From: JAEEJA01 sp036343175
GTDB lineage: Bacteria > Bacillota > Clostridia > Lachnospirales > Lachnospiraceae
DNA length: 64,000 bases
Assembly: GCA_036343175.1 (NCBI GenBank)
Contig: JAZASR010000010.1
Span: 1-64,000, forward strand
Reading direction: 5' to 3'
Below, one piece after another: positions 9,100-17,728 of the stretch (position 1 is the first letter of the stretch; each line of letters opens with the position of its first letter). Position numbers and translations under genes: made by a program. The notes below the pieces were generated by a model. It was not told where the DNA came from. It ran no database searches and saw nothing but the letters and a program-made list of their open reading frames with translations.

Positions 9100-10608
9100 T
9101 TACAGGAGCAGGTCATGGATAGCTCCGGCATCATATTCCACGTGATCTGATCTTTCGACCTCTATCTTATAAAGGGCATTGGCAGCTATATGTTCTGCTG
9201 CCTGCTCCACGTCACGGATGCCCGATGAGCCTGAGCAGATATTAACGACCTCATCGAGAGCATCATCGGTAAGAGTGACTTCATCATCAGACATTGACAT
9301 ACGTTTAAGTATCTTAGGCAGTGAGAAACGGCTGAATATTATTTTCTTCTCTTCAGCTGTATAGTCAGGTATCTCAATGACCGCAAATCTTGACATAATA
9401 GGGGCGCTGATCTTGGAAAGATCATTGGCGGTAGCTATAGGATATACGCCGTCTGTCGGTATCATGCACTCCATATAGTTATCGGTGAAGCCAAGATTAT
9501 CCAGAAGGGTCAGAAGCACATCGGCAGGATTGCCATTGCCTTTGCCTTCATTTGCCTTATCGAGCTCATTAATAATAAATACAAGCTTAGATTCACCGGC
9601 GCGCTCGAAGGCTTCCATGATGAGACCCGGCTTTGCATTGGCATAGACTCTGGATGAGCCTGTAAGCTGCTCGGGATCATTTATGGAGCTCATATCAAGT
9701 GTCGTCCAGGAAAGCTTAAGTATCTTTGCTACAGCATAAGCGACCTGGGACTTGCCGGTACCTGCGGGACCTGCTATGAGCAGACCATAGGCAGGGAGGG
9801 TGTGGGTACGGTTTATCTGTATAATGGTCTCTATGATCCTCTGCTTTACCTTCTCCATACCGTAAAGCTCGTGATCAAGTATCTTTTTTGCCTCTACCGG
9901 ATCGATAGATTCGAAATAATTATTTCTCCAGTTTATGCTCATCATGATAGAAAGGGCACGCTGGGCATGCCGGCGCTCCTCAGGTGAGACTTCATTGGAC
10001 TTTGCAACGTTAAGATTGCGGCGGGCCCACTGGCGGATGTTTACAGGAAGAGTACCGCCTGCACAGGCGATAAAGTCTGTTATCGACTGGATACTGGTGA
10101 GCTTCATGCTGTCAGAATCCATATGGTCGTCATCATCGAGAGACTGTTCTGAAAGAAAGCCGCTCTCCTGATCCGCAGGCGGGTCTGAAGAAAGCAGCCT
10201 CCCGATCATATACTGGAGAAAACCATCGGCAGAAGAAAGCCTTGTGCTGCTGTTTGCAAATGCCTGCTCGCGGATACGGTAGACAATATATTTATCGTCC
10301 TTAACAAAGCCTGAAAGGCGTACCTTTATGTGATTCTCTCCCAGCCATTTATAAAGGCTCGTGAATCTGGAATCTATCGTCAATATATCGCATGTCGTCT
10401 TTTCATCATCGAGGATCTGGAAAGAAGTCCTCTTTATGGGATTCACAAATATTCCGCTTGTGTGATGGGTAAATTTCCCGGTCTTATTGTCGATCATCAT
10501 AATAGGATGATCTTCTGAGGCCAAGGTACTGCTGCTATTGAACGTTTTGTATGTGCAGACAGCCTGGGCCTTTTCCCCGGGGTCTGAATTAAAATCGAAA
10601 ACAGGCAT
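9100..10608 (-). CDS. Lon-like AAA+ ATPase without a protease domain
   Basis: This protein has about 502 residues. The N-terminal 230 are unrecognised. The AAA+ module begins with a Lon-like HELYGMEKVKQRI stretch at about 246-258. Walker A GPAGTGKS is at about 280-287, a Walker B of the form VFIINELDKA at about 343-352, sensor 1 at ATAND (about 393-397), a possible arginine finger in MSRF, and sensor 2 in SGIRDVEQ. The protein ends there, with no Ser-Lys protease domain as in Lon. The usual Walker B aspartate is Asn (INELD) while the catalytic Glu stays. I chose ATG at 10608 because AGGAAGGAG precedes it. An in-frame TTG at 10764 would add 52 residues but has no ribosome binding site. Role unknown; remodelling of a protein partner is an inference. 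Confidence 0.7.
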   Translation of the reverse strand: MPVFDFNSDPGEKAQAVCTYKTFNSSSTLASEDHPIMMIDNKTGKFTHHTSGIFVNPIKRTSFQILDDEKTTCDILTIDSRFTSLYKWLGENHIKVRLSGFVKDDKYIVYRIREQAFANSSTRLSSADGFLQYMIGRLLSSDPPADQESGFLSEQSLDDDDHMDSDSMKLTSIQSITDFIACAGGTLPVNIRQWARRNLNVAKSNEVSPEERRHAQRALSIMMSINWRNNYFESIDPVEAKKILDHELYGMEKVKQRIIETIIQINRTHTLPAYGLLIAGPAGTGKSQVAYAVAKILKLSWTTLDMSSINDPEQLTGSSRVYANAKPGLIMEAFERAGESKLVFIINELDKANEGKGNGNPADVLLTLLDNLGFTDNYMECMIPTDGVYPIATANDLSKISAPIMSRFAVIEIPDYTAEEKKIIFSRFSLPKILKRMSMSDDEVTLTDDALDEVVNICSGSSGIRDVEQAAEHIAANALYKIEVERSDHVEYDAGAIHDLLL

Positions 10609-10792
10609 TTCTTTTTCTCCTTCCTCATAATGAAAAAATGTATCATATATCCGGTATTCTTTCAAATCTTTTTCATTAAGATGAGAAAATGTATCAGGGG
10701 CATCATCATTAGTACTGCAGACATCGCAAATAATAATAGTTTTTAGATCAATATTCAGCAGCAAAACAAATTTCGAAACAGAAAGCTCTCTC

Positions 10793-10821
10793 TTGAATTT
10801 CGCCCCGATCGATTGTATATT
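10793..10821 (+). promoter_or_regulatory. Probable argG promoter
   Basis: TTGAAT at 10793-10798 and TATATT at 10816-10821 have exact 17-bp spacing and lie 36 bp before the argG ATG. No ARG-box palindrome was recognised nearby. Confidence 0.6.
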
Positions 10822-10857
10822 TATATAGAAATATTTACCTGAAGGAGGATTTACATA

Positions 10858-12084
10858 ATGGCAAAGGAAAAGGTTGTCCTGGCTTATTCTGGCGGTCTCG
10901 ATACCACCACTATCATCCCATGGCTCAAAGAAACATATGGTTATGACGTAATCGCTGTCTGCGTTAATGTCGGACAGGAAAGCGAGCTCGATGGTCTCGA
11001 GGAAAGAGCAAAGTATTCAGGTGCTGAAAAGCTTTATATCTGCGACGTTGTCGATGAGCTCTGCGATGAATATATCATGCCTACTCTTAAGGCTGACGCG
11101 ATCTATGAACACAAGTACCTTCTCGGCACTTCATTTGCAAGACCACTTATAGCCAAGAAGCTTGTTGAGATTGCAAGAAAAGAGGGTGCTGCAGCCATCT
11201 GCCACGGCGCTACCGGCAAGGGAAATGACCAGTTAAGATTTGAGCTTTCCATCAAGGCTTTAGCTCCAGACATCAAGGTAATCGCTACCTGGAGAATGCC
11301 TGAATGGAAGCTTGAGTCAAGAGATGACGAAATAGCATACTGTAAGGCACATGGCATTGATCTTCCATTCGATGCAAGCCATTCTTACAGCCGCGACCGC
11401 AATATCTGGCATATAAGCCACGAGGGACTCGAACTCGAGGATCCTTCTCAGGCACCTAACTATGATGATCTGCTTGTATTAAGCGTATCCCCGGAGAACG
11501 CTCCTGATCAGGATACTCCTGTTGAGATCGAGTGGGAAAAGGGTATCCCTGTTGCTGTAAATGGCAAAAGGATGAAGACTTCTGATGTTATAAGGACTTT
11601 GAATGAACTGGGCGGCAAGAACGGCATCGGCATCATCGATATTGTTGAGAACCGTGTTGTCGGCATGAAGTCAAGAGGCGTTTATGAGACACCTGGAGGA
11701 ACCATCCTCATGGAAGCTCACAAACAGCTGGAGGAGATCACACTTGACCGTGAGTCTATCGAATTCCAGAAGTCAGTTGCTGCAAAGTTCGCAAGTCTCT
11801 GCTACGAAGGCAAATGGTTCTGCCCTCTCCGTGAATCTCTTTCAGCATTTACTGACGAGCTCCAGAAGACGGTTACAGGTACCACAAAGCTCAAGCTCTA
11901 TAAGGGCAACATCATCAAGCAGGGTACTGTAAGCCCATATTCACTCTATTCACAGAGCCTGGCTTCATTCACGACCGGCGACCTCTACGATCACAAGGAT
12001 GCCAGCGGGTTCATTACCCTGTTCGGACTTTCCATGAAGGTCCGCGCAATGATGGAGCAGAATGTGAAGGACAATAAAAAATAA
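10858..12084 (+). CDS. argG: Argininosuccinate synthase
   Basis: This 408-residue enzyme joins citrulline and aspartate at the cost of ATP, the penultimate step of arginine synthesis. The N-terminal ATP-binding loop AYSGGLDTTTII (about residues 9-20) is the PP-loop motif of the family. The GATGKGNDQLRFEL and YSRDRNIWHISHEG blocks are intact. Length is normal. The ATG follows GAAGGAGG at ideal spacing. It is a single gene with promoter and terminator; argH is not adjacent here. Confidence 0.96.
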   Translation: MAKEKVVLAYSGGLDTTTIIPWLKETYGYDVIAVCVNVGQESELDGLEERAKYSGAEKLYICDVVDELCDEYIMPTLKADAIYEHKYLLGTSFARPLIAKKLVEIARKEGAAAICHGATGKGNDQLRFELSIKALAPDIKVIATWRMPEWKLESRDDEIAYCKAHGIDLPFDASHSYSRDRNIWHISHEGLELEDPSQAPNYDDLLVLSVSPENAPDQDTPVEIEWEKGIPVAVNGKRMKTSDVIRTLNELGGKNGIGIIDIVENRVVGMKSRGVYETPGGTILMEAHKQLEEITLDRESIEFQKSVAAKFASLCYEGKWFCPLRESLSAFTDELQKTVTGTTKLKLYKGNIIKQGTVSPYSLYSQSLASFTTGDLYDHKDASGFITLFGLSMKVRAMMEQNVKDNKK

Positions 12085-12170
12085 TTTGTGATCATAGGCA
12101 TCATTATGGTTTGAGATATACTTTTTCTTATGTCCCATACATCAAGTCACATATTATTTTACCTGAAAAA

Positions 12171-12218
12171 AGCCATATATCAGGATATTTAATTATCTTA
12201 ATATATGGCTTTCTTTTT
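12171..12218 (+). terminator. Intrinsic terminator after argG
   Basis: AGCCATATAT (12171-12180) and ATATATGGCT (12201-12210) are exact complements around a 20-nt loop, followed by TTCTTTTTG and preceded by A6. It lies 86 bp after the argG stop. Confidence 0.85.
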
Positions 12219-12262
12219 GATATTCCATTGATAGAAGATGATCAGGTCTGATCATAAACAGA

Positions 12263-12700
12263 TCACTTCAAAAGATCGCTTACTACCTTATTGATGAGCT
12301 TGCCATCGGCAGAGCCGCGGAGGTCCCCCATGACTGTCTTCATGATCTTGCCGCGATCCTTTGTCGCAATGAGGTCAGCATAGTCCTTTGAGATCTTCTC
12401 GCGCAGTTCATCTTCTGAAAGCTGCTTCGGTGCGAACTCTGTGATGATATTATAGGCATTCTGATATTTTTCAATCAAGTCTGTGCGCTCCGGAGGGCAG
12501 GTATCGAGCTCTTCCTTTGCCGTCTTCAGCTCCTTTGCAATGGCGCGTCCGACTATCTCCTCGCTGATGTTATCACGCTTGCCTTCATCTATTGCTATCT
12601 TCTTTGCAGCTGATACAAGTGTGGAAATAACTTCCTTTCTGGCCTTATCATGAGCCTTCATAGCTGCAACCATTTCCTTCTGTAATGTCTTGAATTCCAT
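12263..12700 (-). CDS. yqeY: YqeY family protein (GatB/YqeY domain)
   Basis: This 145-residue cytoplasmic protein matches the YqeY family throughout, with helical N-terminal LQKEMVAAMKAHDKARKEVI, central KELKTAKEELD and the C-terminal MKTVMGDLRGSADGKLINKVV signature. The C-terminal half is the tRNA-binding-like domain also found at the end of GatB. The exact function in bacteria is not settled; a link to tRNA or amidotransferase activity is suggested by the family name. The ATG at 12700 follows AGGAGG. The small spacer to the COG0523 GTPase gene upstream (80 bp) allows cotranscription. Confidence 0.9.
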   Translation of the reverse strand: MEFKTLQKEMVAAMKAHDKARKEVISTLVSAAKKIAIDEGKRDNISEEIVGRAIAKELKTAKEELDTCPPERTDLIEKYQNAYNIITEFAPKQLSEDELREKISKDYADLIATKDRGKIMKTVMGDLRGSADGKLINKVVSDLLK

Positions 12701-12781
12701 TTATCATGAACCTCCTGTAAATTTATTATTTCGATCAGGGATAAGATTCCAGATCGAGATCTGATCTATGTAATAATATCA

Positions 12782-14080
12782 CTAATATACTATTTTGTCA
12801 TAAGATAAGAGCCTGTTTGATGAGAATTCTGAATTAAAATATTTATCGATCTTCTCCTTATCAAGTCCCTCACCAATGACTATAATACACTTCTGCCCCG
12901 CAGGGATGTCAGTAACTGTAAGTTTATTCTCAGTTGCATTGATCTCTTTCCAGCCCGGAGAAACTTCAGAGCCTGATACAGGAGCCTTTGGATCCTGAGC
13001 GGCCGTTTTATTGCCTTTTAGATCAGCTTTTTTACTTACACCTGCCTCTTCACAGCCGGCATGTTTATCTGTAATGTCCGCCTGCAGGAATCCCTTAACG
13101 CGGATGACATTTCCGCATTCCTTATCCTTGAAAAGTTTCCTGATGCTGGTCAGTATATCTTCAGGATCCATTTCAACATTCATGAAAAAGAGGGAGTCAA
13201 AGCCGCTGTCATCCATTGAGTAGTTCTTTACAAATGAAGACTTTACATATCCGCTTTCTGTAATATATCTGAATTCATCGTCTGTCAGGCTGTCCCATGA
13301 TCTTATAAGGACTCTTCCCGGAAAGCCTTTTGCAGATTTTTCCGAATGTACATTACTGATATCTGCTGATGATGCTGCAGGAATACCATCATTGCTGATT
13401 TCTGCAGATGCCGCATGAATTTTGTCATTGCTGTTTAAAGTTAACGTATCAGATGCGGCATTAATGCTGTCATTGCTGTTTAAAGTTAACGTATCAGATG
13501 CAACATTAACTCCTCCGACTGCAAATCTTCTCTCACACTTCACTGAGGCAAGTGCTCTGTTTACGTGCTCCACGGTCCTTAAGATCTGGTCATGATCCGC
13601 ATCTAAAGTCCTGCTCATGACAATGATCCCTGCATCGGCAGCCTCTGCTGCAAGTACGTTCTCAGATTCTACAGAAAGTTCTTCCGGCAGGTCAGCCCTG
13701 AGGATACAGATGATATTTTCTATCCTGTACATGCGATTCAGAGGTTCCTCATTCATGACATCCATGAATTCATCGATATCGAATATGCCTGAAGGCTCGA
13801 TTATGACACGGGAATAGCCAAGCATGGCCATGGTTATGAGCTTTGTCTTAAAACGCCTCCTGTGACAGTCAGCGTCACACCCTCCCGCTACCATCTCTAC
13901 ATCCACCTTGTCGCTCTTTATGTCAGAGAGCAGCATGGCATCGACATTTATGGCCCCATAGTCGTTCTCGAGTATGCAGATATTCTCATTTAGAGCCGAG
14001 GTCAGATATTTAACATACTTCTTTATGAACGTGGTCTTCCCGGAACCTAAGAACCCTGTTATCAGATCAACCCTTACCAT
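12782..14080 (-). CDS. COG0523 (CobW/ZNG-type) GTPase with a repeat insert
   Basis: This 432-residue G3E-family P-loop GTPase has Walker A GFLGSGKTT at residues 9-17, and EPSGIFD near 95. The family usually delivers or handles metals such as zinc, cobalt or nickel. The metal motif normally reads CxCC, but here the region is GGCDADCHRRRF (Cys68 and Cys72 only), so metal binding may be altered. Residues of about 205-270 are an insert with 15-residue near-identical repeats (ASDTLTLNSND...). This lies between the G domain and the C-terminal domain, which starts near GRVLIRSWDSL. A further disordered stretch falls at about 355-385. The start ATG follows AGAGG. No Zur-type operator was recognised. 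The metal is unknown. Confidence 0.8.
   Translation of the reverse strand: MVRVDLITGFLGSGKTTFIKKYVKYLTSALNENICILENDYGAINVDAMLLSDIKSDKVDVEMVAGGCDADCHRRRFKTKLITMAMLGYSRVIIEPSGIFDIDEFMDVMNEEPLNRMYRIENIICILRADLPEELSVESENVLAAEAADAGIIVMSRTLDADHDQILRTVEHVNRALASVKCERRFAVGGVNVASDTLTLNSNDSINAASDTLTLNSNDKIHAASAEISNDGIPAASSADISNVHSEKSAKGFPGRVLIRSWDSLTDDEFRYITESGYVKSSFVKNYSMDDSGFDSLFFMNVEMDPEDILTSIRKLFKDKECGNVIRVKGFLQADITDKHAGCEEAGVSKKADLKGNKTAAQDPKAPVSGSEVSPGWKEINATENKLTVTDIPAGQKCIIVIGEGLDKEKIDKYFNSEFSSNRLLSYDKIVY
13425..13514 (-). repeat. 45-bp in-frame tandem repeat inside the COG0523 GTPase
   Basis: Two adjacent units (13425-13469 and 13470-13514) are nearly identical, sharing TCATTGCTGTTTAAAGTTAA and the bases after it. 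Decayed units continue toward lower coordinates. The period of 15 codons keeps the frame, so length variation between strains is expected. Confidence 0.9.
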
Positions 14081-14101
14081 ATTTAACCTCTAAAATTTTG
14101 C

Positions 14102-14130
14102 CGAAATAAGCAGTTGGCCTGCTTATTTCG
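14102..14130. repeat. 12-bp perfect hairpin in the leader of the COG0523 gene
   Basis: CGAAATAAGCAG (14102-14113) and CTGCTTATTTCG (14119-14130) are exact complements with a 5-nt loop, 22 bp before the GTPase start codon. It has no T-run on the sense side, so it is not a standard terminator. It may be an operator or leader structure. Confidence 0.6.
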
Positions 14131-14157
14131 TGCTGTTAAAAATTTTTTTCACATTTC

Positions 14158-14188
14158 TAAAAAAAGCTGCATCATTATCTGATGCAGC
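14158..14188 (-). terminator. Intrinsic terminator after the CpsD-like gene
   Basis: Read on the minus strand, GCTGCATCA pairs with TGATGCAGC around a 5-nt loop and is followed by seven T residues. It closes the polysaccharide-control operon that begins near 19 kb. Confidence 0.9.
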
Positions 14189-14212
14189 AGTCTTTATAAA
14201 AATTTGATTTTA

Positions 14213-14944
14213 CTATTCACTCTTCATAGTGATCTCTTTAATATCGTCACTTTGCGAGAGTTCCTTTATTTCCTTCTCAAGCTCAAGCTTCTTTAGTTCT
14301 GACCTGGTAGGTCTTCTTACAGGAGTCTTATTGAGAACCACACCGAGGAGCTTTGCCTGACCTTTTAGAAGCTGATCCTTTACCCTGACCACATCTTCCC
14401 TTCTGCTTTCTCCAACAGCTGTAACTATGACTGAGCCATCAGAATAATTTGATATGACTGATGCGTCTATTACCTCGCCAAGGGCTGGCGTATCGATCAG
14501 AATATAATCGTAGTTATTCTTTTCATCCTCTATCAGGGCTTTAAATTTTGGAGATTCAAGCAATTCTGCCGCATTCGGAACTTTTTTCCCGGCGAGGATC
14601 ACATCAAGACCTTCGATATCTGTATTGCAGATAATATCAGCCTCTTTGACCTGTCCTGACAGGTAATCAGTAAGACCGGGCTCCTGAGTGTTCAGTCTGT
14701 AGACAAGGGCAAAGTCAGAATTCCTTAAGTCAGAATCGATCACCAGTACTTTCTGAGAGCCTTCGGCAAATGCCCTGGCAAGATTGATAACGACCTGTGA
14801 TGATCCTTCCCCGCGCTTTGCGGAGGTAAACATTATGGACTTTATAGATGTACCGGTAAACTTGATATTTGTTCTCAAAGCCTTATATGCTTCGACAGAA
14901 GCATTTCCAAGCTCTTCCTTGCCAATTATTGATATCTTCATCAT
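14213..14944 (-). CDS. CpsD/CapB-like tyrosine-kinase-family ATPase with degenerate Walker A
   Basis: This 243-residue protein has the fold motifs of bacterial tyrosine kinases that pair with Wzz/CpsC proteins to control polysaccharide assembly. These are N-terminal EAYKALRTNI, a Walker A region at 44-49, Walker A' VLVIDSDL at 66-73 and Walker B YILIDTPALGEVIDA at about 147-161. The Walker A reads RGEGSSQ, where the family has PGEGKST: the ATP-binding lysine is Ser. The C-terminal tail (about 25 residues) is Lys/Glu-rich and has no tyrosine cluster for autophosphorylation. It may therefore be a regulatory pseudokinase. It overlaps the Wzz-like gene by 4 bp (ATGA), so the two are translationally coupled. 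Confidence 0.85.
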   Translation of the reverse strand: MMKISIIGKEELGNASVEAYKALRTNIKFTGTSIKSIMFTSAKRGEGSSQVVINLARAFAEGSQKVLVIDSDLRNSDFALVYRLNTQEPGLTDYLSGQVKEADIICNTDIEGLDVILAGKKVPNAAELLESPKFKALIEDEKNNYDYILIDTPALGEVIDASVISNYSDGSVIVTAVGESRREDVVRVKDQLLKGQAKLLGVVLNKTPVRRPTRSELKKLELEKEIKELSQSDDIKEITMKSE

Positions 14945-15948
14945 TTATCGGTCCTTTCTGACTTGATCTTATTGCCCTTTCCTCTTGCAGGCTTCTTATC
15001 AGCGTCTTTATCGTCACTTACATTATCAGCCGTTTCCTTCTTTGAAGCTTTTTTCTCTTCTAAAGCCTTCTTCCCCGAATCTTTTGCCTCCTTAGAAGCT
15101 TTCTTTTCCTCTGAAGTCGTCTTCCCCTCAGAAGCTTTCTTCTCTTCTAAAGCTTTCTTTTTTTCAAGCTGCTTCTTTTCATTCAATATAGCCTTTGCCT
15201 TATCGACAAGCTCCTGATGGCGTTTCTCCTGTTCTTCATCAAGAGGAAGCTCGGCTAAGATTGGAAGACACAGATACTCTTCTACATCCTCAGCACTCTT
15301 GATGCTTGTATTCATAAGTACCTGTACAAGGAAGTAGACGATAGCAAGTATGCATCCTAAGAAAGCACCGATAACAGCATTCCTGCCATTCTTTGGAGAA
15401 TCCTTATCCTCCGGAATTGTAGCAACTTCAATGATCTTTGGCTTTTCTGTCTCAGCCATATTTAAGACCGCCATTGAACGGTCTATGAAGGCCGAGGCCA
15501 GATCATCACAAAGCTTTTTAGCCTCATAAGGCTCCTTATCGGTGACATTTATCTCAATGATCTTCGTATTTGAAATATTTGTGACGTCCACCTTCTTAAG
15601 GAAATCCTTATACTTGATATCGAGCTTATTGTCCTCTATTACCTTTTCGATAACGGGACGGCTCTTAAGTATCTCCTCATAATCTCCATTGATGGACATG
15701 GAAAGTGACAGGCCGGAAATAGATGTCTGGCCATTAACATATAATTTGGTCGTAGACACGTACTTAGGCGGGATTATAAATTTGCTTATGCAGAATACTA
15801 TAACTGCCATCGCAAAACCGCATATAAGTATCTGCGGTATTTTTGAGACCAGTACATTTAAAAGCTCTCTAAGATCGATCTCTGATTCATCATCCTCCGG
15901 CATCTGACCCTTTAAAGATGGGTACTCTTGGTTTGTCATCTCAGACAT
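14941..15948 (-). CDS. Wzz/CpsC-type polysaccharide chain-length protein
   Basis: This 335-residue inner-membrane protein belongs to the Wzz/CapA family. A short cytoplasmic start with EIDLRELLNVLVSK leads to transmembrane segment 1 (about 36-58). An extracellular domain carries YVSTTKLYVNGQ and the conserved AKKLCDDLASAFIDRS region. Transmembrane segment 2 lies at about 185-208. The cytoplasmic C-terminal part ends in a Lys/Glu/Ala-rich low-complexity tail of about 80 residues with repeated KKALEEKKAS-like units. Such a tail is not part of the core family and may bind the coupled CpsD-like ATPase. The ATG is followed within 4 codons by the SLKGQ-type start region. It lies directly upstream of, and overlaps, the CpsD-like gene. 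Confidence 0.85.
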   Translation of the reverse strand: MSEMTNQEYPSLKGQMPEDDESEIDLRELLNVLVSKIPQILICGFAMAVIVFCISKFIIPPKYVSTTKLYVNGQTSISGLSLSMSINGDYEEILKSRPVIEKVIEDNKLDIKYKDFLKKVDVTNISNTKIIEINVTDKEPYEAKKLCDDLASAFIDRSMAVLNMAETEKPKIIEVATIPEDKDSPKNGRNAVIGAFLGCILAIVYFLVQVLMNTSIKSAEDVEEYLCLPILAELPLDEEQEKRHQELVDKAKAILNEKKQLEKKKALEEKKASEGKTTSEEKKASKEAKDSGKKALEEKKASKKETADNVSDDKDADKKPARGKGNKIKSERTDK

Positions 15949-15992
15949 TGATTTTCTCCTTTTTATATATTCCGGACGGCTGCCGGTAATTA

Positions 15993-17639
15993 TTAATACC
16001 TGAAAAAGCGGTTATGAAGCTTCTTTTCGCGAAGGAACTTTGCAGTGAAAGCCAATACAAGGCTCAATACCAGAATAATGATATTCAGTCCTATAAATCC
16101 CTTTGCGCCATTTGCCAGATAGAAGTTGAAGAACTTATCATAGCATTCCGGTGTAAAGCCAGGATGGATACCATAGCCCAGACAGAAGAATACTATGGAC
16201 GGGATCAGACCCGCGACAGCCCCTGTGAAAAGAGATAGGGCAATAGTAAATACTGCTCTGTGGTAGAATCTTTCATGGGCAAACAGGGATATTATTCCGA
16301 TCACAAACAGGACGATACCGACCAGCAGAATGAAAATAAATATATAGTTTATGATATCCTTTATCTGATCAATACCTGAGGCGTAAGTAAAGTTAAGACC
16401 GTTTAAGTATACTGCCTGGACAAGTCCTGAGAATGAGGCTGCAGCAAAGGCAGTATCTGAATTGAAATTGTAACCGTTATCTGCAAGGAAATGTGATATC
16501 TTTGAATACACCTTGGCATCGATATTTAAGAAGCCGGTCGACTTCTGTCTCTTCAGATAGCTTTCTATAGCAAGTCTCCCGTCAGTATGGAACTCTTCCT
16601 GTGAAAATACGTTATCAAGGATATCCTCTTTGAATCCCGCATTTTTGCAAAGACCATCTATTACTTCTTTTGTATCAATATATGCGAGCTCGTAATAATT
16701 GCTTCCAGCTGCCGAATCCACTATGGCATCATCGGAAAAGACTTTGAAGTTGACAATAAATGACAGGATTATGAGAACTGCTCCGATATAAGTCATGATA
16801 GCAGCAGAAACCCTTTTCTTATTGGCATTCTCATCATTGGAATATTTTTTCATAAATAACCTGATAAAGAAGATACCGATCACAAATAAAATGATGAATA
16901 TGATCGCCAATGGAAGAACGATCTTCTGACAAAGCGCTTTGAGGATCGTATCAAAACCGGTCATACTGTTGAATTTCATCTTCTGAGTTGCATTTGTGAT
17001 ATCTATATCTATCTTAATGCCGGCAGTAGTAGCAGTTATCTCCACAGGTTCCGCGTATCCGAGTTCACTCTCAGAATCCTTAAGATCGCCCTGAAGTCCG
17101 AGCTGTTCCTGGATCTGGTCAGCCTTGGATTCATTTTCTATCATCTTGCCGCCCTTATCGAGACCGGGTGAATTGGTTTCAGGAGTCGGTGCAGGGGTCT
17201 GAGATGCATCTCCCGCATCATTACCGCCGTCACCATTATCCTTTCCGGACTCTCCTTTACCGGGATCTTCTGATGCAGGTGCAGCAGTCTCCCCTGTGGA
17301 TATCAGCTCAAGATATCCCTTTTCAACACCTTCGCCGACGGATGCATACATCTTTGCTATGGCCTGCTGGGCATCTGATGCTGAAAGGTCTGTATCATCA
17401 GCTGAAAGCTTGCTGCGAAGCTGTCCTAAATAGCTGGACTTTGCCTTGTAAAGATTTCCCTGATATTCAAATGTACCGGATGCCGCAGATATGACGGACT
17501 GCTCATTGGCATTGATACTGCCTGCACTCGCACTTACCGAAAAAACAAGAGCAAGCGCTATGGCACATACGCTTATACCTGAAACATAAAATCCGTTTTT
17601 TATGAATTTCCTTAGACCTGCAATATTTTTGCACTTCAT
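15993..17639 (-). CDS. Polytopic membrane protein of unknown function
   Basis: I do not recognise the family. The 548-residue protein starts with a signal-like hydrophobic segment (about 15-38, ending VSASAG). An extracellular region of about 190 residues follows, with TFEYQGNLYKAKSSYL and a Pro/Asp/Gly-rich stretch. Five more probable membrane helices lie near 235-260, 278-300, 425-450, 460-492 and 512-538, with a second soluble loop between the third and fourth. The tail is basic. It lies 45 bp upstream of the Wzz-like gene and 90 bp downstream of the BIG2 gene, inside the same minus-strand unit. A role in surface polysaccharide or protein display is suggested by position only. Confidence 0.7.
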   Translation of the reverse strand: MKCKNIAGLRKFIKNGFYVSGISVCAIALALVFSVSASAGSINANEQSVISAASGTFEYQGNLYKAKSSYLGQLRSKLSADDTDLSASDAQQAIAKMYASVGEGVEKGYLELISTGETAAPASEDPGKGESGKDNGDGGNDAGDASQTPAPTPETNSPGLDKGGKMIENESKADQIQEQLGLQGDLKDSESELGYAEPVEITATTAGIKIDIDITNATQKMKFNSMTGFDTILKALCQKIVLPLAIIFIILFVIGIFFIRLFMKKYSNDENANKKRVSAAIMTYIGAVLIILSFIVNFKVFSDDAIVDSAAGSNYYELAYIDTKEVIDGLCKNAGFKEDILDNVFSQEEFHTDGRLAIESYLKRQKSTGFLNIDAKVYSKISHFLADNGYNFNSDTAFAAASFSGLVQAVYLNGLNFTYASGIDQIKDIINYIFIFILLVGIVLFVIGIISLFAHERFYHRAVFTIALSLFTGAVAGLIPSIVFFCLGYGIHPGFTPECYDKFFNFYLANGAKGFIGLNIIILVLSLVLAFTAKFLREKKLHNRFFRY

Positions 17640-17728
17640 TAGTTTTTCCTCTTTTTTATTATTTATATATACCCACCGATATATCCGGAGCTTAAGGGCT
17701 TAAAACGCAAACACAGCTATTATAATTG

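Noticed and set aside
10609..10764. TTG start adding 52 residues to the Lon-like ATPase
   Set aside because: There is no ribosome binding site at 10764, while ATG at 10608 follows AGGAAGGAG.
14963..15217. Plus-strand Ser/Phe-rich open frame opposite the Wzz-like tail
   Set aside because: It mirrors the Lys/Glu-rich repeats of the real minus-strand gene and has no start signals.
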